This document shows positions 7,351-14,462 of a DNA stretch of 17,142 nucleotides, piece by piece. The stretch covers positions 18,765 to 35,906 of the forward strand of contig DJEQ01000110.1 in NCBI GenBank assembly GCA_002431355.1. The letters are read 5' to 3'. A model generated the notes under the pieces. It searched no databases. It was not told the DNA's origin and saw nothing but the letters and a program-made list of their open reading frames with translations. The translations under genes and the position numbers were made by a program. This stretch comes from Oribacterium sp. UBA5894 (GTDB lineage Bacteria > Bacillota > Clostridia > Lachnospirales > Lachnospiraceae). Within the stretch, counting starts at the first letter, position 1. Each line of letters starts with the position of its first letter.

Positions 7351-8805
7351 ATGGGTAATGAAACAATGAAAAGCGAGAATATCATTGAGCTCCGACATGT
7401 GATGCGGCAGTACGACGACAATGGCTTCATCGCCGTCCACGATTTTAACCTGGAGGTGAAGCGCGGTGAATTCGTGACCTTCCTGGGCCCGTCTGGCTGT
7501 GGGAAGACGACGACCCTTCGTATGATTGCAGGCTTCGATATCCCGACCTCGGGCGAGATTCTTCTGAATGGAAAATCCATCACCTCGCTGCCGCCGTACG
7601 AGCGACCGATCAATACGGTGTTCCAGCGCTATGCGCTCTTTCCACATATGAACATCTACGATAACATTGCCTTCGGCCTTCGACAGAAGAAGGAGCCGAA
7701 GGACGTGATCGACCGGAAGGTGAAGCGGATGCTGAGCCTCGTGGACCTCGAGGGCTTCGAGGACCGAAGTGTGGCGACCCTTTCCGGTGGCCAGCAGCAG
7801 CGTATCGCCATCGCACGTGCACTCGTCAATGAGCCGGAAATTCTGCTCCTCGATGAGCCGCTCGGTGCGCTCGACCTCAAGATGAGGCAGGAGATGCAGA
7901 TCGAGCTGAAGGCCATGCATGATAAGCTCGGCATCACCTTCATTTACGTTACGCATGACCAGGAGGAGGCACTCACCATGTCCGATAAGATCGTGGTCAT
8001 GAGTGAGGGGGAGATCCAGCAGATCGGTACACCAGAGGACATCTACAACGAGCCGAAGAATGCCTTCGTTGCGGACTTCATCGGCGAGAGCAACATCTTC
8101 AGCGGGATCATGACGGGCAAGCTGACGACGCGCTTCTGTGGCGGGGAGTTTACCTGTGTCGATGATGTACCAGAGGGTACGCACATTACGGCGGTTGTGC
8201 GTCCGGAGGATGTGGAGCTGACCCGCCCGGAGAACGGCACCATTCGTGGCGTCGTGACCGCGGTCATCTTCAAGGGCATGCACTACGAGATCACGATCCA
8301 GTCCGGAAAGAACGAGATCGTGGCACGCTCTACGAAGGCGGCCAATGTCGGCGACCGCGTCGGCATCTGTCTGGAGCCGGATGGCATTCACATCATGATC
8401 GCTGAGGATCATACCAATACCTTCCAGGTGGACATCAACAAGGACTACCGTCTCGAGTACAACGGCCAGCTTCTGCATGCGAGCCTGACGAAGCTCATCA
8501 AGGGCGGAAAGCGGCAGGAGGATGGCACCATCCTCGATGCGAACGGTGAAATCATTGATACCGGACGCATTCGTGTCATGGCGTCTATCCAGCCGGAGGA
8601 TATCGAGCTGACCGACAATCAGGAGGAGGGCCTCATCCAGGGCAACATCAGTAACCTGATCTACCAGGGCTCCCACTACCTGTACATCATTCATACGGAG
8701 CTCGAGCAGGATTTCGCGGTTTACGATGAGGATCTCTGGAACATGGGCGACCGTGTCGGTCTCATCATGCCGACCGAGAAGATGAGCTTTACCATTAAGA
8801 AGTAG
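7351..8805 (+). CDS. potA: Spermidine/putrescine ABC transporter ATP-binding protein PotA, with duplicated TOBE domain
   Basis: This is the cytoplasmic ATPase that powers polyamine import through PotB and PotC. The ABC domain covers residues ~10-245: Walker A GPSGCGKT (46-53), Q-loop around FQRYALFPH, signature LSGGQQQ (144-150), Walker B ILLLDEP (164-170), switch His202 in YVTHDQEEAL. The 484-aa length is well above the usual ~370. The extra sequence is a second TOBE-like module: VVRPEDVELT (282-291) recurs as SIQPEDIELT (412-421), and VFKGMHYEITI / MGDRVGL-type segments recur in the same order. The start at 7351 follows GGAAGGG; in-frame ATGs at 7300 (inside the regulator gene) and 7327 are less well placed, and ATG 7366 is possible. 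potB begins 14 bp after the stop. Confidence 0.95.
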   Translation: MGNETMKSENIIELRHVMRQYDDNGFIAVHDFNLEVKRGEFVTFLGPSGCGKTTTLRMIAGFDIPTSGEILLNGKSITSLPPYERPINTVFQRYALFPHMNIYDNIAFGLRQKKEPKDVIDRKVKRMLSLVDLEGFEDRSVATLSGGQQQRIAIARALVNEPEILLLDEPLGALDLKMRQEMQIELKAMHDKLGITFIYVTHDQEEALTMSDKIVVMSEGEIQQIGTPEDIYNEPKNAFVADFIGESNIFSGIMTGKLTTRFCGGEFTCVDDVPEGTHITAVVRPEDVELTRPENGTIRGVVTAVIFKGMHYEITIQSGKNEIVARSTKAANVGDRVGICLEPDGIHIMIAEDHTNTFQVDINKDYRLEYNGQLLHASLTKLIKGGKRQEDGTILDANGEIIDTGRIRVMASIQPEDIELTDNQEEGLIQGNISNLIYQGSHYLYIIHTELEQDFAVYDEDLWNMGDRVGLIMPTEKMSFTIKK

Positions 8806-8819
8806 AAAGGAGCAGAGCT

Positions 8820-9605
8820 ATGCATTTTTCCAGAAAAAATCTGGGTATTCCCTATGTGCTCTTTTTGATTCTGTTCGTCATTGCTCCGCTCGCGGTGCTG
8901 TTCTACTATGCGTTTACGAACGGCTCCGGACAGTTTACGATGATGAATTTCATCGGCTTCTTTACGAATCCGAATACCGTCGGCACCCTGTTCTACAGTC
9001 TCGCGATTGCAACGGTCACTACCATCGTCTGTGTACTGCTGGCGTATCCGCTCGCGTACATCCTTGCGACCAGTCACTTCCGTGCGAAGTCGGTCGTCGT
9101 GATGCTTTTCGTGATGCCGATGTGGATCAACTTTTCACTTCGAATCACGGCACTGAAGGAGGTGCTGACCTTCCTCGAGGGAAACCTTGCGATGCATCCC
9201 TTCTTAAATGCGGTGATCGGTATGAGCTATGACTTCCTGCCGTTCATGATCCTTCCGATCTATACGACGATTTCACGACTCGACCGCTCGCTTCTCGAGG
9301 CCGCGGCGGATCTCGGGGCCAATGAGCAGGTCGCCTTCTGGAAGGTGACCCTCCCGCTGTCGATGCCGGGCGTCATCAGCGGCATTTCCATGGTATTTCT
9401 CCCGGCGATGACGAACTATGTGGTCCTTGATATGCTGTACAACAGCACCTATATCATGGGATCGCTGATTGGAAGCTATTTCTCCGCCTACAACTGGCAT
9501 GGAGGATCGATGATCGCCCTGATCCTGCTTGGCTTTATCTGCCTGTTCACCCTGCTTACGGGAACCGGAGAGGAGGATCATCGGAGAGGAGGCTCAGTAC
9601 TGTAA
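8820..9605 (+). CDS. potB: Spermidine/putrescine ABC transporter permease PotB
   Basis: This integral membrane subunit forms half of the polyamine translocation pore. The 261-aa product is dominated by hydrophobic segments in the usual six-helix layout, starting with a helix at ~10-30. It carries the cytoplasmic EAA loop (LLEAAADLGANEQVAFWKV, about residues 158-176) through which it docks on PotA. AGGAG precedes the ATG by 8 bp. The TAA stop overlaps the potC ATG in TAATG, so translation is probably coupled. The length is normal and the C-terminus (TGEEDHRRGGSVL) is short and polar. Confidence 0.95.
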   Translation: MHFSRKNLGIPYVLFLILFVIAPLAVLFYYAFTNGSGQFTMMNFIGFFTNPNTVGTLFYSLAIATVTTIVCVLLAYPLAYILATSHFRAKSVVVMLFVMPMWINFSLRITALKEVLTFLEGNLAMHPFLNAVIGMSYDFLPFMILPIYTTISRLDRSLLEAAADLGANEQVAFWKVTLPLSMPGVISGISMVFLPAMTNYVVLDMLYNSTYIMGSLIGSYFSAYNWHGGSMIALILLGFICLFTLLTGTGEEDHRRGGSVL

Positions 9606-10411
9606 TGAAAAAGCTTTGGAAATCTGTATTTTTTGTTGTGATGCTGCTCCTTCTGTATCTTCCGATTCTGATTCTCGCGGTGTACAGCTTTACAGACGCC
9701 ACGATGATCGGAAAGGTCGGCGGCTTCTCCCTTCAGAACTATGTGACGCTCTTCACGACGGAGGAGCTTCGCTCGATGATTCTCGGCACGCTGACGCTGG
9801 CCGTGGTTTCCGCCCTGCTCGCGACGATTCTCGGAAGTCTTGGGGCACTCGGTGCCTTTTACTCGAAGGAACGCACGAAGACCGCAATCTCCACGATCAA
9901 CCAGATTCCGGTTATCAATGCCGACGTCGTGACGGGCTTCTCCATCTGCGTACTGCTGGTGGTCGTGATGAAGATCAGTAAGGACACCTACATCCCGCTG
10001 CTGGTGGGCCATGTGGCCCTGAGTGCCCCCTTCGTGTTTCTGAATGTCATGCCGAAGATCCAGCAGATGGATTCGAGCCTCTATGAGGCCGCGCTCGATC
10101 TCGGCGCAACACCCTTCCGTGCACTGCAGCAGGTGGTGATTCCACAGATTCTGTCGGGCATCGTGTCCGGCTTCGGTCTCGCCATCACCCTGTCACTCGA
10201 TGACTACTTCATCGCAACCTATACGAAGCCGGCGATGTTCGATACCATCAGTACCTACGTCGTGAATGCGACGAAGGGCTCCCAGACCACCATTAAGACT
10301 GCACTCTGGGCGCTGTCAACCGTGATTTTTGTCATCGTCATTCTCGTCGTGCTGATTGGAAATTACCGTGCGGCACAGGAGGAAAAGAGAAAGGAGGCGG
10401 CCCATGTCTAA
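9605..10411 (+). CDS. potC: Spermidine/putrescine ABC transporter permease PotC
   Basis: This is the second membrane permease subunit, partner of PotB. The 268-aa product begins with a strongly hydrophobic helix (KSVFFVVMLLLLYLPILILAV, residues ~6-26). Further membrane segments follow, as does the EAA motif LYEAALDLGATPFRALQQV near residues 159-177. It starts inside the potB stop codon (TAATG) with GGAGAGGAGG about 12 bp upstream, and its last 8 nt overlap the start of potD. This nested arrangement indicates one polycistronic mRNA. The polar C-terminal tail EEKRKEAAHV is typical of a cytoplasmic end. Confidence 0.95.
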   Translation: MKKLWKSVFFVVMLLLLYLPILILAVYSFTDATMIGKVGGFSLQNYVTLFTTEELRSMILGTLTLAVVSALLATILGSLGALGAFYSKERTKTAISTINQIPVINADVVTGFSICVLLVVVMKISKDTYIPLLVGHVALSAPFVFLNVMPKIQQMDSSLYEAALDLGATPFRALQQVVIPQILSGIVSGFGLAITLSLDDYFIATYTKPAMFDTISTYVVNATKGSQTTIKTALWALSTVIFVIVILVVLIGNYRAAQEEKRKEAAHV

Positions 10412-12008
10412 GCTGCATTTCGACCGAGTGCGGACACTCCATCGCAGAGGAACGGTCGCTGAATCGGAACGGTCCGGGCGGCGCTGGAAGACGTCGTCCT
10501 GCCGGAGAGGACTGGCCCTTTTTGCGGCCACGGGCCTTACGCTCAGTACACTTCTTTCTTCTGCTGGAGGAATCGAAGCACAGGCGGCCACGACCTCGGA
10601 CGATACCATCACCCTCCGCGTATGCAACTGGGAGGAGTATATCGACCAGGGCGGGTGGAGCGATGATGAAGTCATTGACCTGCCAAGCGGGGATATCATC
10701 GGAAAAAACTCAATGGTGACCGATTTCGAAAACTGGTATCAGGAGACCTACGGTCAGAAGGTCAAGGTGGAGTACTCGACCTTCGGTACGAACGAGGACC
10801 TTTACAATATGCTGACGCTCGGTGACACCTATGATCTCGTGTGTCCGTCCGAGTACATGTTCATGAAGCTCATCCATGAGGGCAAGGTACAGCCGCTTTC
10901 CGACCATTTCTTCGATGAGACCGATGAGCATAACTACTATATCAAGGGCGTGTCACCATATCTTCGGAAGATTTTCGAGGATCATGACATGGATGGGGAG
11001 CCGTGGAGCCACTATGCCGCCGGGTATATGTGGGGCATTACAGGCATCGTCTATAACCCGGCGCTCATGACACGAGAGGAGGCGTCCACCTGGGCGGTGC
11101 TCGCGGATCCGGCCTATCGGAAGCGCGTGACGATCAAGGACAGCGTACGGGAGGCCTACTTCATCGCGATGAGCGTGCTGCACCACGATATGCTGACGAG
11201 TCCGGAATTTCAGTCGGATCCGGAGTATCATCAGAAGCTGGAGGAGGCGCAGAACGATGCTTCACCGGAAATGATCGCGCGTGTGCAGGACTGGCTTCAG
11301 GATGTGAAGGACAATGTCTACAGCTTCGAGGTGGATTCCGGAAAGGCCGACATGGTCACCGGCAAGGTCATCGCGAATGATCAGTGGTCCGGCGATGCTG
11401 TGTATACGATGGATCAGGCGGATGAGGATGACTGCAAGCTCGAGTTTGTGGTGCCGGAGGAGGCATCGAACATCTACTTCGATGGCTGGGTGATGCTGAA
11501 GAACGGTATCCAGGATGACCCGAAGAAGCAGCAGGCGGCGGAGGCCTGGATCAACTTCCTGTCCCGTCCGGACAATGCGATCCGAAACATGTACTACATC
11601 GGCTATACCTCCTTCGTGGCAGGCGGCGAGGACCCGCGCATTCTCGAGTACCTTGACTGGAATTACGGCGCCGAGGAGGGCGAGGAGGATACCGTACCGT
11701 ACGATGTCACCTACTTCTTCACCGGAGAGGAAGAAACGAATCCGGATTATGTGCTCACCGTGCCGGAGGAGCAGACCCGCCGACAGCTGGGGGCGCAGTA
11801 CCCAAGCACGGAGGATATCCGTCGGACGAGTATCATGACCTATCTCGATCCGGAGCAGAATCAGGCCATTAATAACATGTGGGTCAATGTGCGCTGCTAC
11901 AATGTCGAGCACATGCCGTGGTGGGGCTGGACGCTCGTTGTACTGGCTGCAGGTGGTCTCGTGTGGATGATTATTCTGAAGCTTCGTCACTGGAAGACAG
12001 AGGAATGA
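10404..12008 (+). CDS. potD: PotD-type polyamine-binding protein with C-terminal membrane anchor
   Basis: This is the extracellular substrate-binding subunit of the polyamine transporter. It shows the PotD-type opening LRVCNWEEYIDQGG (~71-84), then YSTFGTNEDLYNML and DLVCPSEYMFMKL, and FDGWVMLKNG later. The 534-aa length is far above E. coli PotD (348). An Arg-rich 33-residue N-region precedes a hydrophobic signal segment (~36-60) ending in an AQA-A-like cleavage site. No lipobox cysteine is present, although Gram-positive binding proteins are usually lipoproteins. Instead the C-terminus has a membrane helix (WWGWTLVVLAAGGLVWMIIL, ~507-526) followed by basic residues, so the protein is probably held by that helix with the binding lobes outside. 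ATG 10404 follows AAGGAGG by 6 bp and overlaps potC by 8 nt; an earlier in-frame ATG at 10356 lies within potC and was rejected. Confidence 0.92.
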   Translation: MSKLHFDRVRTLHRRGTVAESERSGRRWKTSSCRRGLALFAATGLTLSTLLSSAGGIEAQAATTSDDTITLRVCNWEEYIDQGGWSDDEVIDLPSGDIIGKNSMVTDFENWYQETYGQKVKVEYSTFGTNEDLYNMLTLGDTYDLVCPSEYMFMKLIHEGKVQPLSDHFFDETDEHNYYIKGVSPYLRKIFEDHDMDGEPWSHYAAGYMWGITGIVYNPALMTREEASTWAVLADPAYRKRVTIKDSVREAYFIAMSVLHHDMLTSPEFQSDPEYHQKLEEAQNDASPEMIARVQDWLQDVKDNVYSFEVDSGKADMVTGKVIANDQWSGDAVYTMDQADEDDCKLEFVVPEEASNIYFDGWVMLKNGIQDDPKKQQAAEAWINFLSRPDNAIRNMYYIGYTSFVAGGEDPRILEYLDWNYGAEEGEEDTVPYDVTYFFTGEEETNPDYVLTVPEEQTRRQLGAQYPSTEDIRRTSIMTYLDPEQNQAINNMWVNVRCYNVEHMPWWGWTLVVLAAGGLVWMIILKLRHWKTEE

Positions 12009-12096
12009 TCGATCCGGAGAGGTCGATGCAGAGGTGACTTTGCCATTCTCTACCTGTAAAATGGAAGATGAAAATCTAAAACTGTAGTAGAATGAA

Positions 12097-12122
12097 GAAG
12101 CAGGTGCAGGTGCACCTGCTTC
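12097..12122. other. Strong stem-loop between potD and rlmD
   Basis: GAAGCAGGTGC and GCACCTGCTTC form a perfect 11-bp stem with loop AGGT. No T-run follows on either strand, so it is not a canonical terminator. It could stabilise the 3' end of the pot mRNA or lie in the rlmD leader. A weak TAGAAT -10-like box at 12088-12093 precedes it, without a good -35. The rest of the 12009-12230 gap shows nothing else I can support. Confidence 0.45.
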
Positions 12123-12230
12123 ATGAAGTATAAGGGGAAATCGTTCCTCTGTAAGAAACATCATCGGAAAACATACATCCGCAGTGGCGGGTGATCAGAA
12201 ATGAAATGGCGCTGGTGCGCGAAGGGATCT

Positions 12231-13775
12231 ATGGAAAAAAATCAACAGTTTCAAGTGAGCATTACAGATTGTTCGAGTGAAGGACTCGGCATCGGAAAGA
12301 CCGATGGGCAGTTCGTCTGGTTTATCAAGGACACCGTCATTGGCGATGAGGTGATCGCCGCGGCGACCAAGGTGAAGAAGCATTACGGCTTTGCACGTCT
12401 CGTGAAGCTCGTGACACCGAGCCCGGCGCGACAGGAGGCTCCATGCCCGATCGCCCGTCCGTGTGGGGGATGTCAGCTGCAGCAGATGCGCTATGAGGAT
12501 CAGCTGAAGTTTAAGCAGGAGAAGGTTTACAATAACCTGCTTCGCATCGGAGAGGTTCCAGCTGCACTGCTCGATGAGGTTTTCCAGCCGATTGTCGGAA
12601 TGGAAAGTCCGTTCCGTTATCGGAATAAGGCCCAGTATCCCATCCGTCGAGATAAGGGTGGAAAAATCATCGCTGGCTTCTATGCAGGACGCACGCATGA
12701 CGTCATTGCCTGTGAGGACTGCCTGCTCGGTGTGGAAGAAAATCAGCAGCTTCTGAAGGCGATTCTCTCCTGGATGGAAGAATATGATATCGATCCATAC
12801 GATGAGAAGAGCGGAAAAGGCCTCGTACGGCATGTGCTCTGCCGAAAGGGCTTCCACTCCGGGCAGCACATGGTCTGCCTCGTCATCAATGGCACGAGCC
12901 TTCCACATGCCGATGCGCTGGTGGAGAAGCTCTGTGGGAAGGGTGGACAAGTGGATGCAGAAATGATCGGAATCCAGAGCGCTGTGCACGGATTGGATGA
13001 AAAGGACGAGAACACGTCACTTTCTGCATGCCCACATGTGGACAAAGCAGATGCAGATACGCAGAGTTTTCATGAAAGGCAGGATGCAAAACATTCTACG
13101 CTTGATTGTCCGCATGTGGACAGCCTGAGCTTTTCTGTGAATATGGAAAACACCAATGTCATTATGGGCACGAAGCTTGTAAACCTGTATGGACCAGGCT
13201 ACATCGAGGATGCCATTGGCGCTGTCCGTTTTCATATCTCCCCGCTCAGCTTCTATCAGGTGAATCCAGTGCAGACCGAAAAAATGTATGGTGCCGCGCT
13301 GGAATTCGCGGATCTTCAGGGCACAGAAAATGTCTGGGATCTCTACTGTGGCATCGGTACGATTTCGCTGTTTCTAAGTCAGAAGGCGAAGCATGTCTAT
13401 GGAGTGGAAATTATCCCGGAGGCCATCGAGGATGCACGCCAGAATGCAGCACTCAACGGCATCACGAATGCAGATTTCTATGTCGGTGCGGCTGAGGAAG
13501 TGCTTCCGGCATGGTATGAAGCCCATCCGGACGAACGCATTGACGTCGTCTGTGTGGATCCGCCACGAAAGGGCTGCGATGAGAAGGCCCTTGCGACCAT
13601 CGTCGAAATGGCTCCAGACAAACTCGTGTATGTGAGCTGCGACTCCGCCACCCTTGCCCGCGATGTGAAGTACCTCCGCGCCGCCGGATATGAGCTCCGC
13701 CACGTCCGCCCCGTGGATAACTTCCCGGAAACGGTACATGTCGAGACGGTTGTGTTACTGCAAAAGGTGAACTAG
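12231..13775 (+). CDS. rlmD: 23S rRNA (uracil-5-)-methyltransferase, TrmA/RumA/RlmD family
   Basis: This enzyme methylates C5 of a uridine in 23S rRNA (or, for some family members, tRNA) using S-adenosylmethionine. The 514-aa product has an N-terminal TRAM RNA-binding domain (~5-60). The [4Fe-4S] cysteines are Cys72, Cys78 and Cys81 (CPIARPCGGC), with the fourth ligand in CEDC (161-164). The SAM-binding motif is DLYCGIGTISL (370-380), then VDPPRKGC (442-449), nucleophile Cys470 in YVSCDSATLARD and general base Glu505 in VHVET. It exceeds the usual ~450-460 aa because of a 50-55 residue insertion (~252-305) containing two CPHVD motifs. GAAGGG lies ~5 bp before ATG 12231; an in-frame ATG at 12201 is an alternative. 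The exact RNA target cannot be told from sequence (RlmD, RlmCD and TrmA are paralogous). Confidence 0.93.
   Translation: MEKNQQFQVSITDCSSEGLGIGKTDGQFVWFIKDTVIGDEVIAAATKVKKHYGFARLVKLVTPSPARQEAPCPIARPCGGCQLQQMRYEDQLKFKQEKVYNNLLRIGEVPAALLDEVFQPIVGMESPFRYRNKAQYPIRRDKGGKIIAGFYAGRTHDVIACEDCLLGVEENQQLLKAILSWMEEYDIDPYDEKSGKGLVRHVLCRKGFHSGQHMVCLVINGTSLPHADALVEKLCGKGGQVDAEMIGIQSAVHGLDEKDENTSLSACPHVDKADADTQSFHERQDAKHSTLDCPHVDSLSFSVNMENTNVIMGTKLVNLYGPGYIEDAIGAVRFHISPLSFYQVNPVQTEKMYGAALEFADLQGTENVWDLYCGIGTISLFLSQKAKHVYGVEIIPEAIEDARQNAALNGITNADFYVGAAEEVLPAWYEAHPDERIDVVCVDPPRKGCDEKALATIVEMAPDKLVYVSCDSATLARDVKYLRAAGYELRHVRPVDNFPETVHVETVVLLQKVN
13029..13121 (+). repeat. Two near-identical 15-bp repeats inside the rlmD insertion
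   Basis: TGCCCACATGTGGAC (13029-13043) recurs as TGTCCGCATGTGGAC (13107-13121), 78 bp apart and in frame, each encoding CPHVD. The first copy contains the palindrome CCACATGTGG. They lie in the part of the protein that has no counterpart in the family, so the insertion may have arisen by repeat expansion or by entry of a small dispersed element. Confidence 0.6.
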
Positions 13776-14038
13776 TCAAAGTCCTTGAATTTACGCACTT
13801 TTACGAGCATTTCACGTTCGATAAGACCGATTGGTCTGACCGTGGAAAGCATCTGAAAAAGTATATTCGTGTCATTTTGACATTTTGGGGGATGGCAAGA
13901 AATACAGAGACTGAACTGTGGTGCCAGATTACATCAGTTCTTCAAGAATATATACAAATGACTGATTTTAGAAAATGTGTATATGCATTTCTGGACCTTA
14001 AGCCACTTGAGGATGAAAAAGTGTATACGGATGACTGA
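13775..14038 (+). other. Open frame without start codon (possible gene remnant)
   Basis: In the frame beginning GTC at 13775 an 88-codon stretch stays open until TGA at 14036-14038; the frame is open upstream to 13721, inside rlmD. The translation has balanced, protein-like composition (for example FYEHFTFDKTDWSDRG and ELWCQITSVLQEY). There is no usable start codon near its beginning; the first ATG, at 13891, gives only 48 codons. It overlaps the first copies of the AT-rich repeat. I do not recognise a family. It could be the C-terminal remnant of a displaced gene, or chance. Confidence 0.25.
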
Positions 14039-14113
14039 TTTATAAAATCGTATATATGAAAAAACCTTATTTCAAAAAGCAGAAGCCGAGAACATATATA
14101 CGATTTTATAAAT
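14038..14113. repeat. Perfect 21-bp inverted repeat with 34-nt spacer
   Basis: The 21 bases 14038-14058 are the exact reverse complement of 14093-14113; the core is ATAAAATCGTATATATG. The two arms are two copies of the array motif in opposite orientation. As RNA this would fold into a long stem-loop with a 34-nt loop. It lacks a T-run and is not a typical terminator. Exact identity over 21 bp suggests recent origin or selection. Confidence 0.8.
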
Positions 14114-14202
14114 AAAGGATTTGTATATACATAAATCTCAAGTTTCAGAGAAATATCTCAAAACTCATATATACGATTTTTGAAAGCGCGGGTTTATATA
14201 TA

Positions 14203-14220
14203 ATACGCTTATAAGCGTAT
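14203..14220. repeat. 18-bp perfect palindrome
   Basis: ATACGCTTATAAGCGTAT is its own reverse complement. It lies inside the AT-rich repeat array, between two copies of the TATATACGA motif, and could be a dimeric protein's binding site. Confidence 0.7.
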
Positions 14221-14334
14221 GCCGATTTTCGAGAAAATATATATACGAAGCGTCACATTTCAGAATCGTATATATTTCTGCATGAGCCTCTCTGAATGAA
14301 ATCAGAGCAAAAATATATATGATTTCTGAATTTG

Positions 14335-14362
14335 GTACATTGTATCTATGTGTGAAATGTAC
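14335..14362. promoter_or_regulatory. Inverted repeat upstream of the hsdM-like start
   Basis: GTACATT (14335-14341) and AATGTAC (14356-14362) form a perfect 7-bp inverted repeat with a 14-nt spacer, 20 bp before the ribosome binding site at 14382. The spacing suits an operator or small stem-loop in the leader of the following gene. No convincing -35/-10 pair was found here. Confidence 0.35.
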
Positions 14363-14396
14363 GTAAAACTTTTGCAACATTAAGGAGGCACTTCCA

Positions 14397-14435
14397 TTGG
14401 CAAAGAAAAAAGATGAGATAAGCGTAGCGGAATAG
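14397..14435 (+). pseudogene. N-terminal fragment of a type I restriction-modification methylase (HsdM-like)
   Basis: A strong ribosome binding site AAGGAGG (14382-14388) stands 8 nt before TTG 14397. The 12 codons that follow read (M)AKKKDEISVAE and then stop at TAG 14433. Such a good translation signal on a 12-codon frame is odd. The peptide resembles the start of HsdM subunits, which commonly begin MAKKK followed by an acidic ISVEE-like stretch before the conserved LWxxADKLR segment, absent here. I infer that the methylase gene was cut after codon 12 when the following genes arrived. It could instead be a real short leader peptide that promotes reinitiation downstream. Confidence 0.45.
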
Positions 14436-14462
14436 ATGTCCAAGGAGAATTGGAGGTTGCTT

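Larger units (their letters stand above)
13947..14330. repeat. Array of TATATACGATTT-like motifs in both orientations
   Basis: The gene-poor stretch 13776-14396 carries about ten versions of one motif. Forward-like copies start near 13947, 14024, 14093, 14122, 14166, 14237 and 14311. Reverse copies lie near 13971-13986, 14045-14058 and 14265-14276. Shared flanks include GATTT(C/T)TGAA, and an 18-bp unit (TATAC-NN-ATGACTGATTT) occurs at 13951-13968 and 14024-14041. Spacing is irregular (about 20-75 bp). The base composition is far more AT-rich than in the upstream genes. Possible roles include binding sites for a regulator of the following genes, an origin-like iteron cluster, or remnants of a mobile element. 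Confidence 0.6.

Noticed and set aside
7324..8694. 456-codon minus-strand frame opposite potA
   Set aside because: It lies antisense to all conserved PotA motifs, has no ribosome binding site or family resemblance, and is a shadow of biased codon use.
13815..13845. Terminator after rlmD (AGACC-GATT-GGTCT hairpin)
   Set aside because: The stem is only 5 bp and no T-run follows, so it does not qualify as an intrinsic terminator.
13877..13905. Promoter from the perfect TTGACA at 13877
   Set aside because: No acceptable -10 box is present at 16-18 bp (only AAATAC/AATACA), and no gene follows at a sensible distance.
13947..14330. CRISPR array
   Set aside because: The repeats are short, imperfect, in both orientations and irregularly spaced. 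There are no uniform spacers and no cas genes.
14165..14443. 92-codon minus-strand frame across the AT-rich repeat region
   Set aside because: It has no ribosome binding site, reads mainly through repeated TATATAC-type sequence (Tyr/Ile-rich), and overlaps the likely leader of the plus-strand genes.
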